Source: a virus
Strand: one strand, 5' to 3'
IMG/VR virus record: IMGVR_UViG_3300021599_000076
Location: 1-38,129 of that record
Length of the DNA: 38,129 bases
Program-made: the position numbers and the translations under genes
Part shown: positions 14,739 through 22,340 of the stretch, one piece after another
How the letters are laid out: each line of letters begins with the position of its first letter
Position numbering within the stretch: position 1 is the first letter of the stretch
The notes under the pieces: generated by a model
What the model was told of the DNA's origin: nothing
Seen by the model: only the letters and a program-made list of their open reading frames with translations
Database searches by the model: none

Positions 14739-15041
14739 TTATCTCCAAACATAAATATCATATTGAGTTTTGTTGTTGCCTTCTATTGATGTTAAATACT
14801 TAAACTTAAACATCCTTAAAAACTTTTCATGTTTTGAATCGTTTGGAGTGTGCAAGGCATAAAGTTCTCTATTCCACTCTTTTGTTAAAACATCAAAAGA
14901 CTTTAATAACTTTTGTTTTACTTTTTTATTCCACTTCTTTAAAATATCACAATGTATAAAAACAAATCCTTGGTCATCTTCTAAGTAAATAATAAAATCA
15001 TCTGTCGTAATTACTGGAGTCTTCAAGCAGTGCGCTTCCAC
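14739..15041 (-). CDS. Small GNAT-like protein (100 aa), GTG start
   Basis: The protein is predicted alpha/beta with an N-terminal strand (F-I-I-Y-L-E-D-D), a basic helix (KKWNKKVKQKLLKSF), then F-L-R-M-F-K-F-K-Y-L near the end. This order resembles the acetyltransferase-fold mini-proteins found next to phage internal virion proteins (T7 gp13 position), but the acetyl-CoA loop is not convincing. Codon choice is clearly more AT-rich than in its neighbours. The GTG start overlaps the end of the collar gene by 19 nt, and the stop lies three bases before the next ATG. Confidence 0.6.
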   Translation of the reverse strand: MEAHCLKTPVITTDDFIIYLEDDQGFVFIHCDILKKWNKKVKQKLLKSFDVLTKEWNRELYALHTPNDSKHEKFLRMFKFKYLTSIEGNNKTQYDIYVWR

Positions 15042-15712
15042 ATATAGACCGTGATATACGGCTGTAGATTAGCATCAGTTCCACTAGAACCTGTGGAGGT
15101 AATAGTAGTTGATACCGAAATTCCTGTTGTATTAGAGTTAGTGGATATTGTTTGAAAAACTTCACCGCCATTATACTGCCCAGCAGAGCCTCCTGCTGAT
15201 GGATTATAGCCTTGAATACCTGACGGAGAGACTCCATGACTATGCCCAGGGTCTGTAACCGAAGATGAAACATCATGGGTATGCGTTACAACTATTGCGT
15301 TTTTAGAACCACCAGTTTCTTCTGCTGTATCAAACAAAGGATCTGAGGCGTTGAAGCCAACCATGACACGACCAGCACCAAAGGCAGTCCATGTACCAAA
15401 TCCTAGAAGTGTCCCCGGGTTTGTATTGTTAGTTGCGTTAATGTAGATTGAGCCTACAGGATACAAAGTTCTAACAGCGTCTGTTACAAAAGCTGTAGTA
15501 GCAAGTTGAGTAGTATTTGTTCCTGAAGCCGCAGTAGGAGCTAGAGGCGTACCAGTAAAGGTAGGACTATTTGTATCTGCCTTAGAAGAAATAGCAGAGG
15601 CAATAGCATTATACTCGGTATCAATTTCTGTACCTTTAATAATCTTGCCTGCGTTACCGCTAGGAAGAGAATCTTTAGCAGCAAAGTTAGTGGCTTTGGT
15701 ATAGTTACTCAT
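15023..15712 (-). CDS. Tail tip protein with collar-type C-terminal domain
   Basis: A 229-residue tail protein. The N-terminal part has a phage fibre pattern (S-P-T-F-T-G-T-P-x-A-P-T-A then T-Q-L-A-T-T-A-F-V). It is followed by YPVGSIYIN and a conserved block LGFGTWTAFGAGRVMVGF, typical of tail collar or short-fibre domains. Two H-x-H motifs (HTH, HSH) may bind iron along a trimeric tip, as in T4 gp37. It ends LQPYITVYMWKRT, the usual end of these proteins. The ATG overlaps the stop of the nozzle gene (ATGA). Confidence 0.8.
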   Translation of the reverse strand: MSNYTKATNFAAKDSLPSGNAGKIIKGTEIDTEYNAIASAISSKADTNSPTFTGTPLAPTAASGTNTTQLATTAFVTDAVRTLYPVGSIYINATNNTNPGTLLGFGTWTAFGAGRVMVGFNASDPLFDTAEETGGSKNAIVVTHTHDVSSSVTDPGHSHGVSPSGIQGYNPSAGGSAGQYNGGEVFQTISTNSNTTGISVSTTITSTGSSGTDANLQPYITVYMWKRTA

Positions 15713-17295
15713 ACTGTTTTTCCTTGTTTAATATACACATCAATACGCTGGATTGAAATTGGGTTACCGTTAATCTCTGCCTCTAATCCGATCTGCATAA
15801 CAGCGCCTGTGCCGCCAGCCTGGATCTTAAATTTGTCCAATACAATACCATCTGAGAATTCAGCAATATTGTACTCACCTATATTATACTCGTAAGCGAT
15901 CGCTGTGTCAAGTTTTTTCGTAAAAGCAAAGAAGTTTTCGTTGTAGTCAAAGCCCCACTTTATAGCTACGTCCTGGTTAGATCCTCCGATAACCACAAAT
16001 CCAACCTGCTTTAGGATTTTTTCTATAGTAGGTTTCTCAAAGTCAAAATAGTTAGTAAAATAGCTAAAGCGGTAATTGACACTGTTATCAGTGTGTCCAA
16101 AGTACTTACCAATATATCCTGGCTTTCCAATGTATAGGTCTTTAGAATTAGTAACCACAAATGACCTAGGTTCAATGTTGGTCCAAGTAGTGACCCTAGC
16201 AGATCCATCCTGCAGAGGTGCTCTCATGTCGAAACAGTAGACAAACTTGGTAGTAGGCAGAGCCAGTAAGTAGAAAGCATCTCTTTCGTAGTAGATAGAC
16301 TTGATATTAATGGCTGTCTCAGACGCTACATTAGTCATTAGATCATCACGAACATTCTTGGAGATATCTCGCATAGGTAGAGACTTCTCCTGAATTACTC
16401 GCTGTAGGCTACGAACACCGCCATCAGACAAGAAGATAATATCAGTACCAGTATTTTGAACAGAATCCCTAGCTACACAACCCACATTAGGAATGTAGTC
16501 AACTAGAGACATAATAGTAACATCGATAGGGTTATTGTAAATAGCAATGTTGTTACGACCAAAGATAATCAAGAAGCCGTTATGAGCCGCCATAGCTACT
16601 ATCTTGTCCGTATTAGGAAAGACAGCGTTTAACGACACTGATCCTGAGTCACCACCTTGGAAATCTGATCCATCCAGTAAACGACTAAAGTAGACTGTCT
16701 GCGGATCTCCTGCAATGTCTGCCATCCATATACGACCATAAGCAGCAAGAGCACAGTTGGGTTTAAAATCAGTAACAGCGTATCCGCTAGGAAGACTACC
16801 TATATCTCCTAGTCGTTGAAATATAAAAGAACCACTAACTTTTCTATACAATAAGGCTTCATGGGCAGCTTGTACTACATAAGCATAAGGCTCTGCAGCA
16901 GTACCATCACCATAAGGCAAAGCAGCGGCTTGCCAATTGTTATCAGTAATAGTGTAAGTAAGGTCTGCTGTGTTAGTAGAGTTACGAACTGCCTTAGTGG
17001 TCATCGTTGTAGTACCGCTAAACAGTTTATTGTTGCCTCCACTGATTAGTTGAGTTGATCCGTTGTCTGTCAATTCAAACATAAACTGAACAGGATTAGC
17101 AGCACCAAGATCTGTATTGACAGCTGTGTTCACTGGTGTCCAGCCTCTACGAGCACCAATACGACCATATCTATCAATAACGCAGTTGTTAGCCTCAAGC
17201 GCAAAGCCTGAAGACAACGATACTGCAGACTCTTGGATGTTTAGTCCAAAGAATCCTGGTGCAGCAATACTAGCGGTTAGCGTCTGAGCAGCCAT
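15709..17295 (-). CDS. Tail nozzle protein (tail tubular protein B-like)
   Basis: A 528-residue protein beginning at the ATG in a TAATG overlap with the adaptor gene; a TTG 15 nt upstream is not needed. The opening GLNIQESAVSLSSGFALEANNCVIDRYG-type pattern (LSSGFALEANN, then G-R-I-G-A-R-R-G-W) is typical of podovirus nozzle proteins. The middle is beta-rich with propeller-like strands, such as YGRIWMADIAG and NIAIYNNP. It would form the hexameric tail tube tip bound to the adaptor ring. A perfect-consensus promoter lies within its coding sequence near the 3' end. Confidence 0.8.
   Translation of the reverse strand: MAAQTLTASIAAPGFFGLNIQESAVSLSSGFALEANNCVIDRYGRIGARRGWTPVNTAVNTDLGAANPVQFMFELTDNGSTQLISGGNNKLFSGTTTMTTKAVRNSTNTADLTYTITDNNWQAAALPYGDGTAAEPYAYVVQAAHEALLYRKVSGSFIFQRLGDIGSLPSGYAVTDFKPNCALAAYGRIWMADIAGDPQTVYFSRLLDGSDFQGGDSGSVSLNAVFPNTDKIVAMAAHNGFLIIFGRNNIAIYNNPIDVTIMSLVDYIPNVGCVARDSVQNTGTDIIFLSDGGVRSLQRVIQEKSLPMRDISKNVRDDLMTNVASETAINIKSIYYERDAFYLLALPTTKFVYCFDMRAPLQDGSARVTTWTNIEPRSFVVTNSKDLYIGKPGYIGKYFGHTDNSVNYRFSYFTNYFDFEKPTIEKILKQVGFVVIGGSNQDVAIKWGFDYNENFFAFTKKLDTAIAYEYNIGEYNIAEFSDGIVLDKFKIQAGGTGAVMQIGLEAEINGNPISIQRIDVYIKQGKTV
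15883..15911 (-). promoter_or_regulatory. Perfect-consensus sigma70 promoter inside the nozzle gene
   Basis: On the - strand, TTGACA (15911-15906), a 17-nt spacer and TATAAT (15888-15883): both boxes and the spacing are ideal. Transcripts would begin near 15876 and cover the tail tip, internal virion proteins, holin and endolysin. The boxes lie in codons for Leu-Asp-Thr and Glu-Tyr-Asn, so selection for promoter function is plausible but unproven. Confidence 0.6.
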
Positions 17296-17951
17296 TAAGT
17301 AGCGTCCCAAATAAATTCATCAGGATATTTGTTTCCTTCGATAGCAATGTGATCTGCTAAAGAGGTCTGATATAGTGCATAAGCCTCTGAACTGGCTAGG
17401 CCACCGTCTTCTCCACGCTCTGCCAAAGCCTTTGCGTAGGCTAGGAAGATGACAGGTTCAGCAGGAACTTTAAGCTGTGTAGAGTTAGCACTTAACTCAT
17501 CCTGCGGCTTAATGATGTTAAAGTTAATTGTGTATACGCCGTTAGGAATAGGATACAAGTCTACCTGTGTATCTCCGTTAGAGTCTACACCGTTGAAGTT
17601 GTAGTAGCGAGGAGCAGACTTCTCAGGCGTATCTACTAGGAACCACTCATCCATCTCCATAGTAGAGGCATTGTTTAGGAACCAGTTGCTGGTGTCGTTA
17701 ATTACATCAAATACACGAAAGCGAATACCAGCACCAGTCATTACATAGTTAAACAGGTCTGTAGATGTAGATACTGTCAAGGTCTCTGACAGAGCATTCC
17801 AGTTGTATGCGTCCTCTACCTGCCTCTTAGCATCGTTAACAAACTTACCGATTAGCTTTGAGTAGGACGTATCAGTAACAGATGTAACTTCGTTCTCACG
17901 CAAACGAATAAGGACATCGTTAACAAGTTGTAAGTAAGTTTTGTTAGCCAT
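17295..17951 (-). CDS. Head-tail adaptor protein (tail tubular protein A/gp4-like)
   Basis: A 218-residue protein with the pattern of podovirus adaptor proteins. The N-terminal helices contain L-V-N-D-V-L-I-R-L-R-E and FVNDAKRQVEDAYNW. A beta domain follows (FRVFDVINDT...) with Y-P-I-P-N-G-V-Y-T-I-N-F, and a C-terminal helix K-A-L-A-E-R-G-E-D-G-G closes it. These proteins form the dodecameric ring under the portal. The TAA stop is shared with the start of the nozzle gene, the usual partner in the tail machine. Confidence 0.85.
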   Translation of the reverse strand: MANKTYLQLVNDVLIRLRENEVTSVTDTSYSKLIGKFVNDAKRQVEDAYNWNALSETLTVSTSTDLFNYVMTGAGIRFRVFDVINDTSNWFLNNASTMEMDEWFLVDTPEKSAPRYYNFNGVDSNGDTQVDLYPIPNGVYTINFNIIKPQDELSANSTQLKVPAEPVIFLAYAKALAERGEDGGLASSEAYALYQTSLADHIAIEGNKYPDEFIWDAT

Positions 17952-18197
17952 TTAACAATCCCATTTCTTTAGTGCTAGTGCCTTACGAGTAGGTCTTCCT
18001 TTACTGTCCTTCATAGGTCCTGGTACACCAGACATCCTAGCGCAGAATGACTTCCGTCTAGCGGCTGCTTTAGGAGACTTCTTAGCCTCTTTAGAAGACA
18101 CTGGAGGCTTTAGATTAGCTCCTTCAGTGCGTTTAAAGTAGGCTCTGCCTTTAGCGTTTAAGCCACCTTCTGAATTCTGATATACTTTCTTTACCAT
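17952..18197 (-). CDS. Small basic conserved phage protein (81 aa)
   Basis: Very basic, with the recognisable block GGLNAKGRAYFKRTEGANLK, then R-R-K-S-F-C-A-R-M-S-G-V-P-G-P-M-K-D and G-R-P-T-R-K-A-L-A-L-K-K-W-D-C at the end. This arrangement occurs in many aquatic phage genomes as a short protein of unknown function, placed in the head-tail gene cluster. The basic charge suggests contact with packaged DNA or a virion role. It overlaps the previous gene by 7 nt and abuts the adaptor gene. Confidence 0.8.
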   Translation of the reverse strand: MVKKVYQNSEGGLNAKGRAYFKRTEGANLKPPVSSKEAKKSPKAAARRKSFCARMSGVPGPMKDSKGRPTRKALALKKWDC

Positions 18198-18385
18198 TTG
18201 ATATTCTTATTAGTAGATATTTGTAAACAACTTCCTTCGTTTTCAAAGCCCTTCTGATACAAGGCTTGACTAGCGTCTTTTAATACCTTTAAGCATTCTT
18301 CTTGCTTATAAAACAGTTCAGTACTTTTCCAGAAGAAACACTGCTCTCCGTTACAGAAAAATATGACTGCAAGAAAGAACTTCAC
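18191..18385 (-). CDS. Small exported or membrane Cys-rich protein (64 aa), GTG start
   Basis: The N-terminus (MKFFLAVIFFCNGEQCFFW) is a short hydrophobic segment like a signal peptide, followed by a soluble part with three more Cys (four spaced residues C11, C16, C31, C53 in all). This suggests a periplasmic disulfide-bonded mini-protein. The GTG start overlaps the stop of the gene upstream as GTGA. Function not known; exclusion of competing phages is one possibility for small envelope proteins, but nothing in the sequence shows it. Confidence 0.6.
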   Translation of the reverse strand: MKFFLAVIFFCNGEQCFFWKSTELFYKQEECLKVLKDASQALYQKGFENEGSCLQISTNKNIKW

Positions 18386-18528
18386 TTTTTCTTAGCGGTC
18401 TTAGCAGACTGTTTAAATGCCTTAGCAGTAGGAGCACCTTTGGTTCCAGGCTTACGCATCTTCTCGCCACTACCTTCTTTGATACGCTTACGCTTGGCCC
18501 AGATGTTGGCGTAGAGTCCTTGTTTCAT
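18382..18528 (-). CDS. Small basic protein (48 aa)
   Basis: An ORF starting MKQGLYANIWAKRKRIKEGS and ending in several Lys. The pattern G-L-Y-x-N-I-x-A-K-R-x-R-I, then S-G-E-K-M-R-K-P-G-x-K-G-A-P-T, is frequent in phages. About a third of the residues are Lys or Arg. It is coupled to both neighbours by ATGA and GTGA overlaps. A DNA-associated virion mini-protein is plausible; the function has not been assigned. Confidence 0.8.
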   Translation of the reverse strand: MKQGLYANIWAKRKRIKEGSGEKMRKPGTKGAPTAKAFKQSAKTAKKK

Positions 18529-18689
18529 TTCTTTTTCTTCTTCTTGGACATACCAGCCATTGACAGACCAATCGCTACTGCTTGTTTCTGCGGATAACCT
18601 TCTTTACGAAGTTTACTGATCTTTGCAGATGCAGCGGCTTGTTTACCTTTTTTAGTATACGGATACTTCTTTCCATCGACCATTGGCAT
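18525..18689 (-). CDS. Small basic protein of the MPMVDGKKYPYT type (54 aa)
   Basis: Begins MPMVDGKKYPYTKKGKQAA, a start seen in many aquatic phage genomes, and ends in a run of six Lys. TAAGGAG gives a strong ribosome site before the ATG. It forms a chain of overlapping tiny basic genes with the next two ORFs, all in the late operon. Role unknown, possibly virion DNA-binding. Confidence 0.8.
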   Translation of the reverse strand: MPMVDGKKYPYTKKGKQAAASAKISKLRKEGYPQKQAVAIGLSMAGMSKKKKKK

Positions 18690-18698
18690 GATTACTCC

Positions 18699-19046
18699 TT
18701 AGTTTTGAAATTGAACTGTTTGCTCAGGCATTAACTCTACTGTAGCTACATAAGTTACAGTGTTTGTGCCTGTATTCTGTACACGAATCTCATCGCCTTC
18801 CTGCAATATTACTTCTGTGTTCCCGTCTAGAAGAATAAAGTCACCTGCTCCTAGGTTCTTACCGCCTACAATAAAATACTCAGTGCTTGTTGAACTATCA
18901 TACCAGTAGACTTTAGGAGTCTCTGTACCAGTAAGACTAATGATATACATCATCTGCCAAAAGCCAGTATTCTTAGTAGGTACAGTAAAAATAGTAACCT
19001 TGGTGGAATTAGTTCTAGTAGCAACTGCTGATACTTTTCTACTCAT
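18699..19046 (-). CDS. Beta-rich virion protein candidate (115 aa)
   Basis: A 115-residue protein made mainly of beta strands (TKVTIFTVPTKNTGFWQM, F-I-V-G-G-K-N-L-G-A-G-D, V-I-L-Q-E-G-D-E-I-R-V). This looks like a jelly-roll or Ig-type decoration domain. The pattern V-P-T-K-N-T-G ... L-Q-E-G-D-E-I-R-V occurs in small phage structural proteins. It starts in an ATGA overlap with the holin-like gene. Decoration or fibre-associated function is inferred from fold and position. Confidence 0.65.
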   Translation of the reverse strand: MSRKVSAVATRTNSTKVTIFTVPTKNTGFWQMMYIISLTGTETPKVYWYDSSTSTEYFIVGGKNLGAGDFILLDGNTEVILQEGDEIRVQNTGTNTVTYVATVELMPEQTVQFQN

Positions 19047-19222
19047 TTTTTACCTAACCATCCTCTAACAGTCTTAGTTTCAAAGATACGAATAGTAGTC
19101 CAGACAATAGTAAACAGTGCTGCAATAGCTGGTAGCCACTGGGCTAGTGTAGCCAATACAGTAAATATAGACAGTGCATCACCTGCTGCTTTTGCTGTCT
19201 CGCTCATGTGTTCGGTTGCCAT
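19043..19222 (-). CDS. Small holin-like membrane protein (59 aa, class II type)
   Basis: An ORF with GGAGATAGT before the ATG. The N-terminal 15 residues are soluble (MATEHMSETAKAAGDAL). Two hydrophobic helices follow (about 17-31 and 32-47: LSIFTVLATLAQWLPAIAA, then LFTIVWTTIRIFETK) and a charged tail. The P-A-I-A-A-L-x-x-I-x-W-T-x-I-R-I-(Y/F)-E pattern is known from class II phage holins related to T7 gp17.5. Together with the 3TM protein beside the endolysin, this gives two holin candidates. It overlaps the following gene by ATGA. Confidence 0.75.
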   Translation of the reverse strand: MATEHMSETAKAAGDALSIFTVLATLAQWLPAIAALFTIVWTTIRIFETKTVRGWLGKK

Positions 19223-19223
19223 A

Positions 19224-19796
19224 CTATCTCCACTTAGGTCCTTCGATCCAGGCTACTAGAGAGTGCCTAGTTCCTTTCGTAATAGGGTTAACTTTATGCA
19301 TCACCAAAGACGGGAAGATAATAGCTGTTCCTTGTGTCTTTAACTGCTTAGGGTCTGGTGCTCCTAGGTACAACGGTTGCATCTCAAACTCACCACCTTC
19401 GTACTCTTCTGGGTCTGTTAGTTGACACACAAAACTTAACTTCCTGTGTGCCTGCCTACCATCATCCCAGTTTACATCGTTATGCCAATTATAATATCCT
19501 TGGTCTTCTGCGTTGTATTCAGTAAACTGTATCTCGTTTAAGAACCTGATATCAGCACCAAAGGCATTATGATTAGCAATATGGAACAGGTTAGTTATTT
19601 CCTCGTACAACCAACCTAGTTCCTTGTTATCTCTGGTGATCCACCTAACCTTGCTTCTACGGACCTTAGTATCTATATTAGATCCTTGGAAGCCTATGAT
19701 TGCGTTTTGTGGTTCAATCTTCTTTGCTTGGTCTACTATCTGCTGGCAGAGGTCTTTAGAGTACCTTTGTTGCCACAGTTGCCACATTCCGTTCAA
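19224..19796 (-). CDS. 2-oxoglutarate/Fe(II)-dependent oxygenase (PKHD / prolyl 4-hydroxylase superfamily)
   Basis: A 190-residue oxygenase with an intact double-stranded beta-helix signature: H105-N-D107 (YNWHNDVNW), the distal iron ligand H167 (SLVMHKV), and R177 in GTRHSLVAW to bind 2-oxoglutarate. The motif R-x-L-S-F-V-C-Q-L-T-D-P-E-E-Y-x-G-G-E-F is the usual family core. Such enzymes hydroxylate Pro, Lys or other residues. The first start in frame is TTG at 19796, overlapping the upstream TGA (TTGA) with AAGGA six bases before; an ATG nine bases later is also possible. It sits inside the tail fibre cluster, a few genes after the collagen-like protein, so a virion substrate is plausible (inference). 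Confidence 0.9.
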   Translation of the reverse strand: MNGMWQLWQQRYSKDLCQQIVDQAKKIEPQNAIIGFQGSNIDTKVRRSKVRWITRDNKELGWLYEEITNLFHIANHNAFGADIRFLNEIQFTEYNAEDQGYYNWHNDVNWDDGRQAHRKLSFVCQLTDPEEYEGGEFEMQPLYLGAPDPKQLKTQGTAIIFPSLVMHKVNPITKGTRHSLVAWIEGPKWR

Positions 19797-20317
19797 TTAT
19801 CTTCCTTGGGCCAGTTTTGGTTACTAACTACAGTGATCAATTCTTCAACACTTGAGCAGGCTGCAATAGATGCCTCTAGGGAGTCACTATAGGCTCTTAC
19901 AGCGGCTCTAAAGGCTAAGGTGGAGGCATCGCATGGCTTGATTCCTTCAGCGGCTCTAACGACCTTCCAATCGCTTCTAGAGAGCAGTGATCCAGCCGTG
20001 TCTTTTGCCTGACTAATCCACTGGCTTTTTAGTCCCTTGGTGACCAGACGCTTATCTGAGTCCACCATCTGCTTGGTTGCTGGATCATAGACCTTGACCC
20101 ACATTGGGTTACCGTCTTGGTCTACCTCTTCACGGTCATTCAGTAGCTTAGGACTACCTACGCCCCAGTAAAAACGCTGATCAAAAAACTCTGGCTCAGG
20201 CGCTTCTGTAATACCAAGGCTTTCCCGCAGAGCAGGGTCACGCAGATGAGGATAGCGAACACCGTCAATGACTTGCTCGTTATCAATTGAGATTGGGTTA
20301 CCGTTTAGTAAAAACAT
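19793..20317 (-). CDS. Tail fibre assembly/chaperone-like protein
   Basis: A 174-residue protein with the pattern of phage fibre-associated proteins: MFLLNGNPI, Y-P-x-L-R-D-P-x-x-R, then a domain P-E-P-E-F-F-D-Q-R-F-Y-W-G and a C-terminal helical part (DWKVVRAAEGIKPCDASTL) resembling DUF4376-type tail assembly segments. It lies directly downstream of the tail fibre gene, the usual place for the fibre chaperone. A good GGAG ribosome site precedes the ATG, and its end is coupled to the oxygenase gene. Confidence 0.75.
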   Translation of the reverse strand: MFLLNGNPISIDNEQVIDGVRYPHLRDPALRESLGITEAPEPEFFDQRFYWGVGSPKLLNDREEVDQDGNPMWVKVYDPATKQMVDSDKRLVTKGLKSQWISQAKDTAGSLLSRSDWKVVRAAEGIKPCDASTLAFRAAVRAYSDSLEASIAACSSVEELITVVSNQNWPKEDN

Positions 20318-20332
20318 TTTATTCTCCGTTAA

Positions 20333-21757
20333 TCATCGGGCCAAACTGTACTTAAAGGGTGATTCTGCGAAGGCGGCGTAGATGTAGGTTGCGCTACTGG
20401 TATTCATTGCGGCTGTTGATTGCCGAACTTTAAACCCATTAGAAAGAATGTCACAAAAAGTATCTCCAGATGTTTCTGCGTCTGATGTGTTTGCAGTAAG
20501 ACCTAAACCAACTACATTGTATGGGTCTCTTGCTGTATCTAACAAACGCCAATTAACACCAGAGGAACTAGATTGTTTCACCAAAAGCCATCTAGGTCTA
20601 AACCCCGTGTAAATAAACGGCCCATCCGTTGACCCATTGCCTGTATACGACCCAAAAGCAGAGTAGCCAGCGACAGCGGCGAAGCAGTAGGCAATTAACG
20701 TGTCTCCGTTTTGCACGAAACTGTTAGTGCTACCAAGCAACGAGGTAGTCATTCCGTTGAAAATTCCAGAACTTGCAGATACGGCATTAGTTGTGTTCAG
20801 TGTTAGATAGTTGTTCTGTGGTGTTGATATGCTTCCGTGATATACGAGCCAGCTATCGGCTGAGTTGGTACGTTTGTATATGACCATCGCAGGTACTACA
20901 CCTAACCCATGCCCAGTCGTCCAAGTCCCACCAACTGCAACATTGGTTACAAACTTAACAATCGAAAACCCAGCCGTGGTATTTGCCCTTACTGTGCTGG
21001 TGATAGTGCCGCTGGTGTTAGTAGCATTAGAGCCGCCTGCGTTCCACCCCCAACCTACATAAGTATAAGGGCTGACATTAGGATGGTTTGATCCGTCCAT
21101 TGTAAAACCGTCAGACGCAAATCCTGTAATAGCAGTATCAGTATTTTCCGCACCGTAATTCCCCGCCTGTGTCGTACTCGTAGCACCTATGGTCGGCGTT
21201 GGGAGGTTAGCGGTACACAATGCCTTAAAGCCTGATGGTGCGGTGTGGGCGAATGGGCGCTGACCGAAGTTGACTACGATATTTACACCAAGAGAATTAT
21301 TTACCGCAAATGCTGGAAAGTATGGGCCGCTAGTCAATCCAGTAAATGCAGTCCCTTGACTTGAATTGTCTTTATAAAAAGTTAGAGTCCCATTGTCTGC
21401 GTCAAACGCAACTCCGATAATATTGTTCGTTGTATATGTTGCACCATAAGCAGAACCAATACCATTGTTATATTTATTTCCATCGCCTTCGTTGTACGAC
21501 CAGCCATATGCATCAGAACCAATATAACTACTTATAGATGCGGCAGAAGTTGTGATTCCACCCATAGCGTTGGCTGTATTTGTTGCATAAAACTCCCAAT
21601 AAAACTTACCTGATGTAATTCCTATCGTTGAACGAATTGTATTCCACGAACCAGTAGTTGTGTTTACTTGGAGATTTCCGTCAACAGTAGATAAGTTTGA
21701 GCCTTTATCCAACGGATTCAGCGTAGCGTAATTCCCACGCACCTCTTTCTGGGTCAT
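20333..21757 (-). CDS. Tail fibre, SPRY-like and C-terminal domains (second part of a split gene)
   Basis: A 474-residue fibre protein. The region 25-170 has the SPRY pattern (GKFYWEFYATNT, then I-G-V-A-F-D-A-D-N-G-T-L-T-F-Y-K-D-N, and YFPAFAVNNS). The remainder is a repeat-rich beta region with GFASDGFT, V-G-W-G-W-N-A-G and a conserved end (AFAESPFKYSLAR). Typical relatives carry a LamG domain upstream in the same protein. Here that part is in a different frame, overlapping by 53 nt, and the proposed ATG has only a weak GGA site. Host-receptor or glycan binding is the likely role. See the finding on the split. Confidence 0.8.
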   Translation of the reverse strand: MTQKEVRGNYATLNPLDKGSNLSTVDGNLQVNTTTGSWNTIRSTIGITSGKFYWEFYATNTANAMGGITTSAASISSYIGSDAYGWSYNEGDGNKYNNGIGSAYGATYTTNNIIGVAFDADNGTLTFYKDNSSQGTAFTGLTSGPYFPAFAVNNSLGVNIVVNFGQRPFAHTAPSGFKALCTANLPTPTIGATSTTQAGNYGAENTDTAITGFASDGFTMDGSNHPNVSPYTYVGWGWNAGGSNATNTSGTITSTVRANTTAGFSIVKFVTNVAVGGTWTTGHGLGVVPAMVIYKRTNSADSWLVYHGSISTPQNNYLTLNTTNAVSASSGIFNGMTTSLLGSTNSFVQNGDTLIAYCFAAVAGYSAFGSYTGNGSTDGPFIYTGFRPRWLLVKQSSSSGVNWRLLDTARDPYNVVGLGLTANTSDAETSGDTFCDILSNGFKVRQSTAAMNTSSATYIYAAFAESPFKYSLAR

Positions 21758-22340
21758 TTAGTCCAAATGAGGATGGCGTTAGGGCTTGACCGTCAATTAA
21801 ATAGTATTCTGTGTAATAAAGATTATTTGGATAAGATGTTCCGTTAAATGTGCCTATGTAATGGGCTGATGTATTATTAATGCTAGTGTTTGTGTTTTGC
21901 GTTATTGCAGTACCAGAAAAAGCACCTTGGTCAACACCGTTTACATATAATTTTGCTCTGTCGGCTGCTGTTGCCTGTGTAGTATCCATAGCAAACACAA
22001 TGTGATACCAAGCAGATGGATCACGAAACACCATAGGCCAATAAAACAAAGTAGTTCCAGCCTCACGAAACAACATACGGTTGTCGTATGTCGCTCCAAA
22101 AGCCCCTGTTCCAGAAATTAACAAACTACTACCATCACCGCCAGCGTTTATTATGTTTGCATTGACCAAGCCTGTACTAATCCCACAAGGTTTGTACCAT
22201 ACAGAAATAGTAAATTTTTGGCGGTTTCCAGCAGAACCGGGGGTTCTATTTAAATAAGGGGTATCCGCAGAGTTAAACCGCAGGCTGCGCTCAATGTTGT
22301 AGCCAGTTACAGGACCGATGCCGACAGGTAAAACAGCCAT
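21705..22340 (-). CDS. Tail fibre, LamG-like lectin domain (first part of a split gene)
   Basis: A 211-residue protein with a concanavalin/LamG-type fold: RSLRFNSADTPYLNRT, then F-T-I-S-V-W-Y-K-P, W-Y-H-I-V-F-A-M-D-T, A-K-L-Y-V-N-G-V-D-Q and Y-Y-L-I-D-G-Q-A-L-T-P-S-S-F-G. In the usual phage arrangement the chain continues after S-S-F-G into an SPRY or fibre domain. Here it stops 18 residues later in a frame different from the next ORF. It begins directly after the stop of the preceding gene. A glycan-binding part of the host-recognition apparatus is likely. Confidence 0.8.
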   Translation of the reverse strand: MAVLPVGIGPVTGYNIERSLRFNSADTPYLNRTPGSAGNRQKFTISVWYKPCGISTGLVNANIINAGGDGSSLLISGTGAFGATYDNRMLFREAGTTLFYWPMVFRDPSAWYHIVFAMDTTQATAADRAKLYVNGVDQGAFSGTAITQNTNTSINNTSAHYIGTFNGTSYPNNLYYTEYYLIDGQALTPSSFGLNDPERGAWELRYAESVG

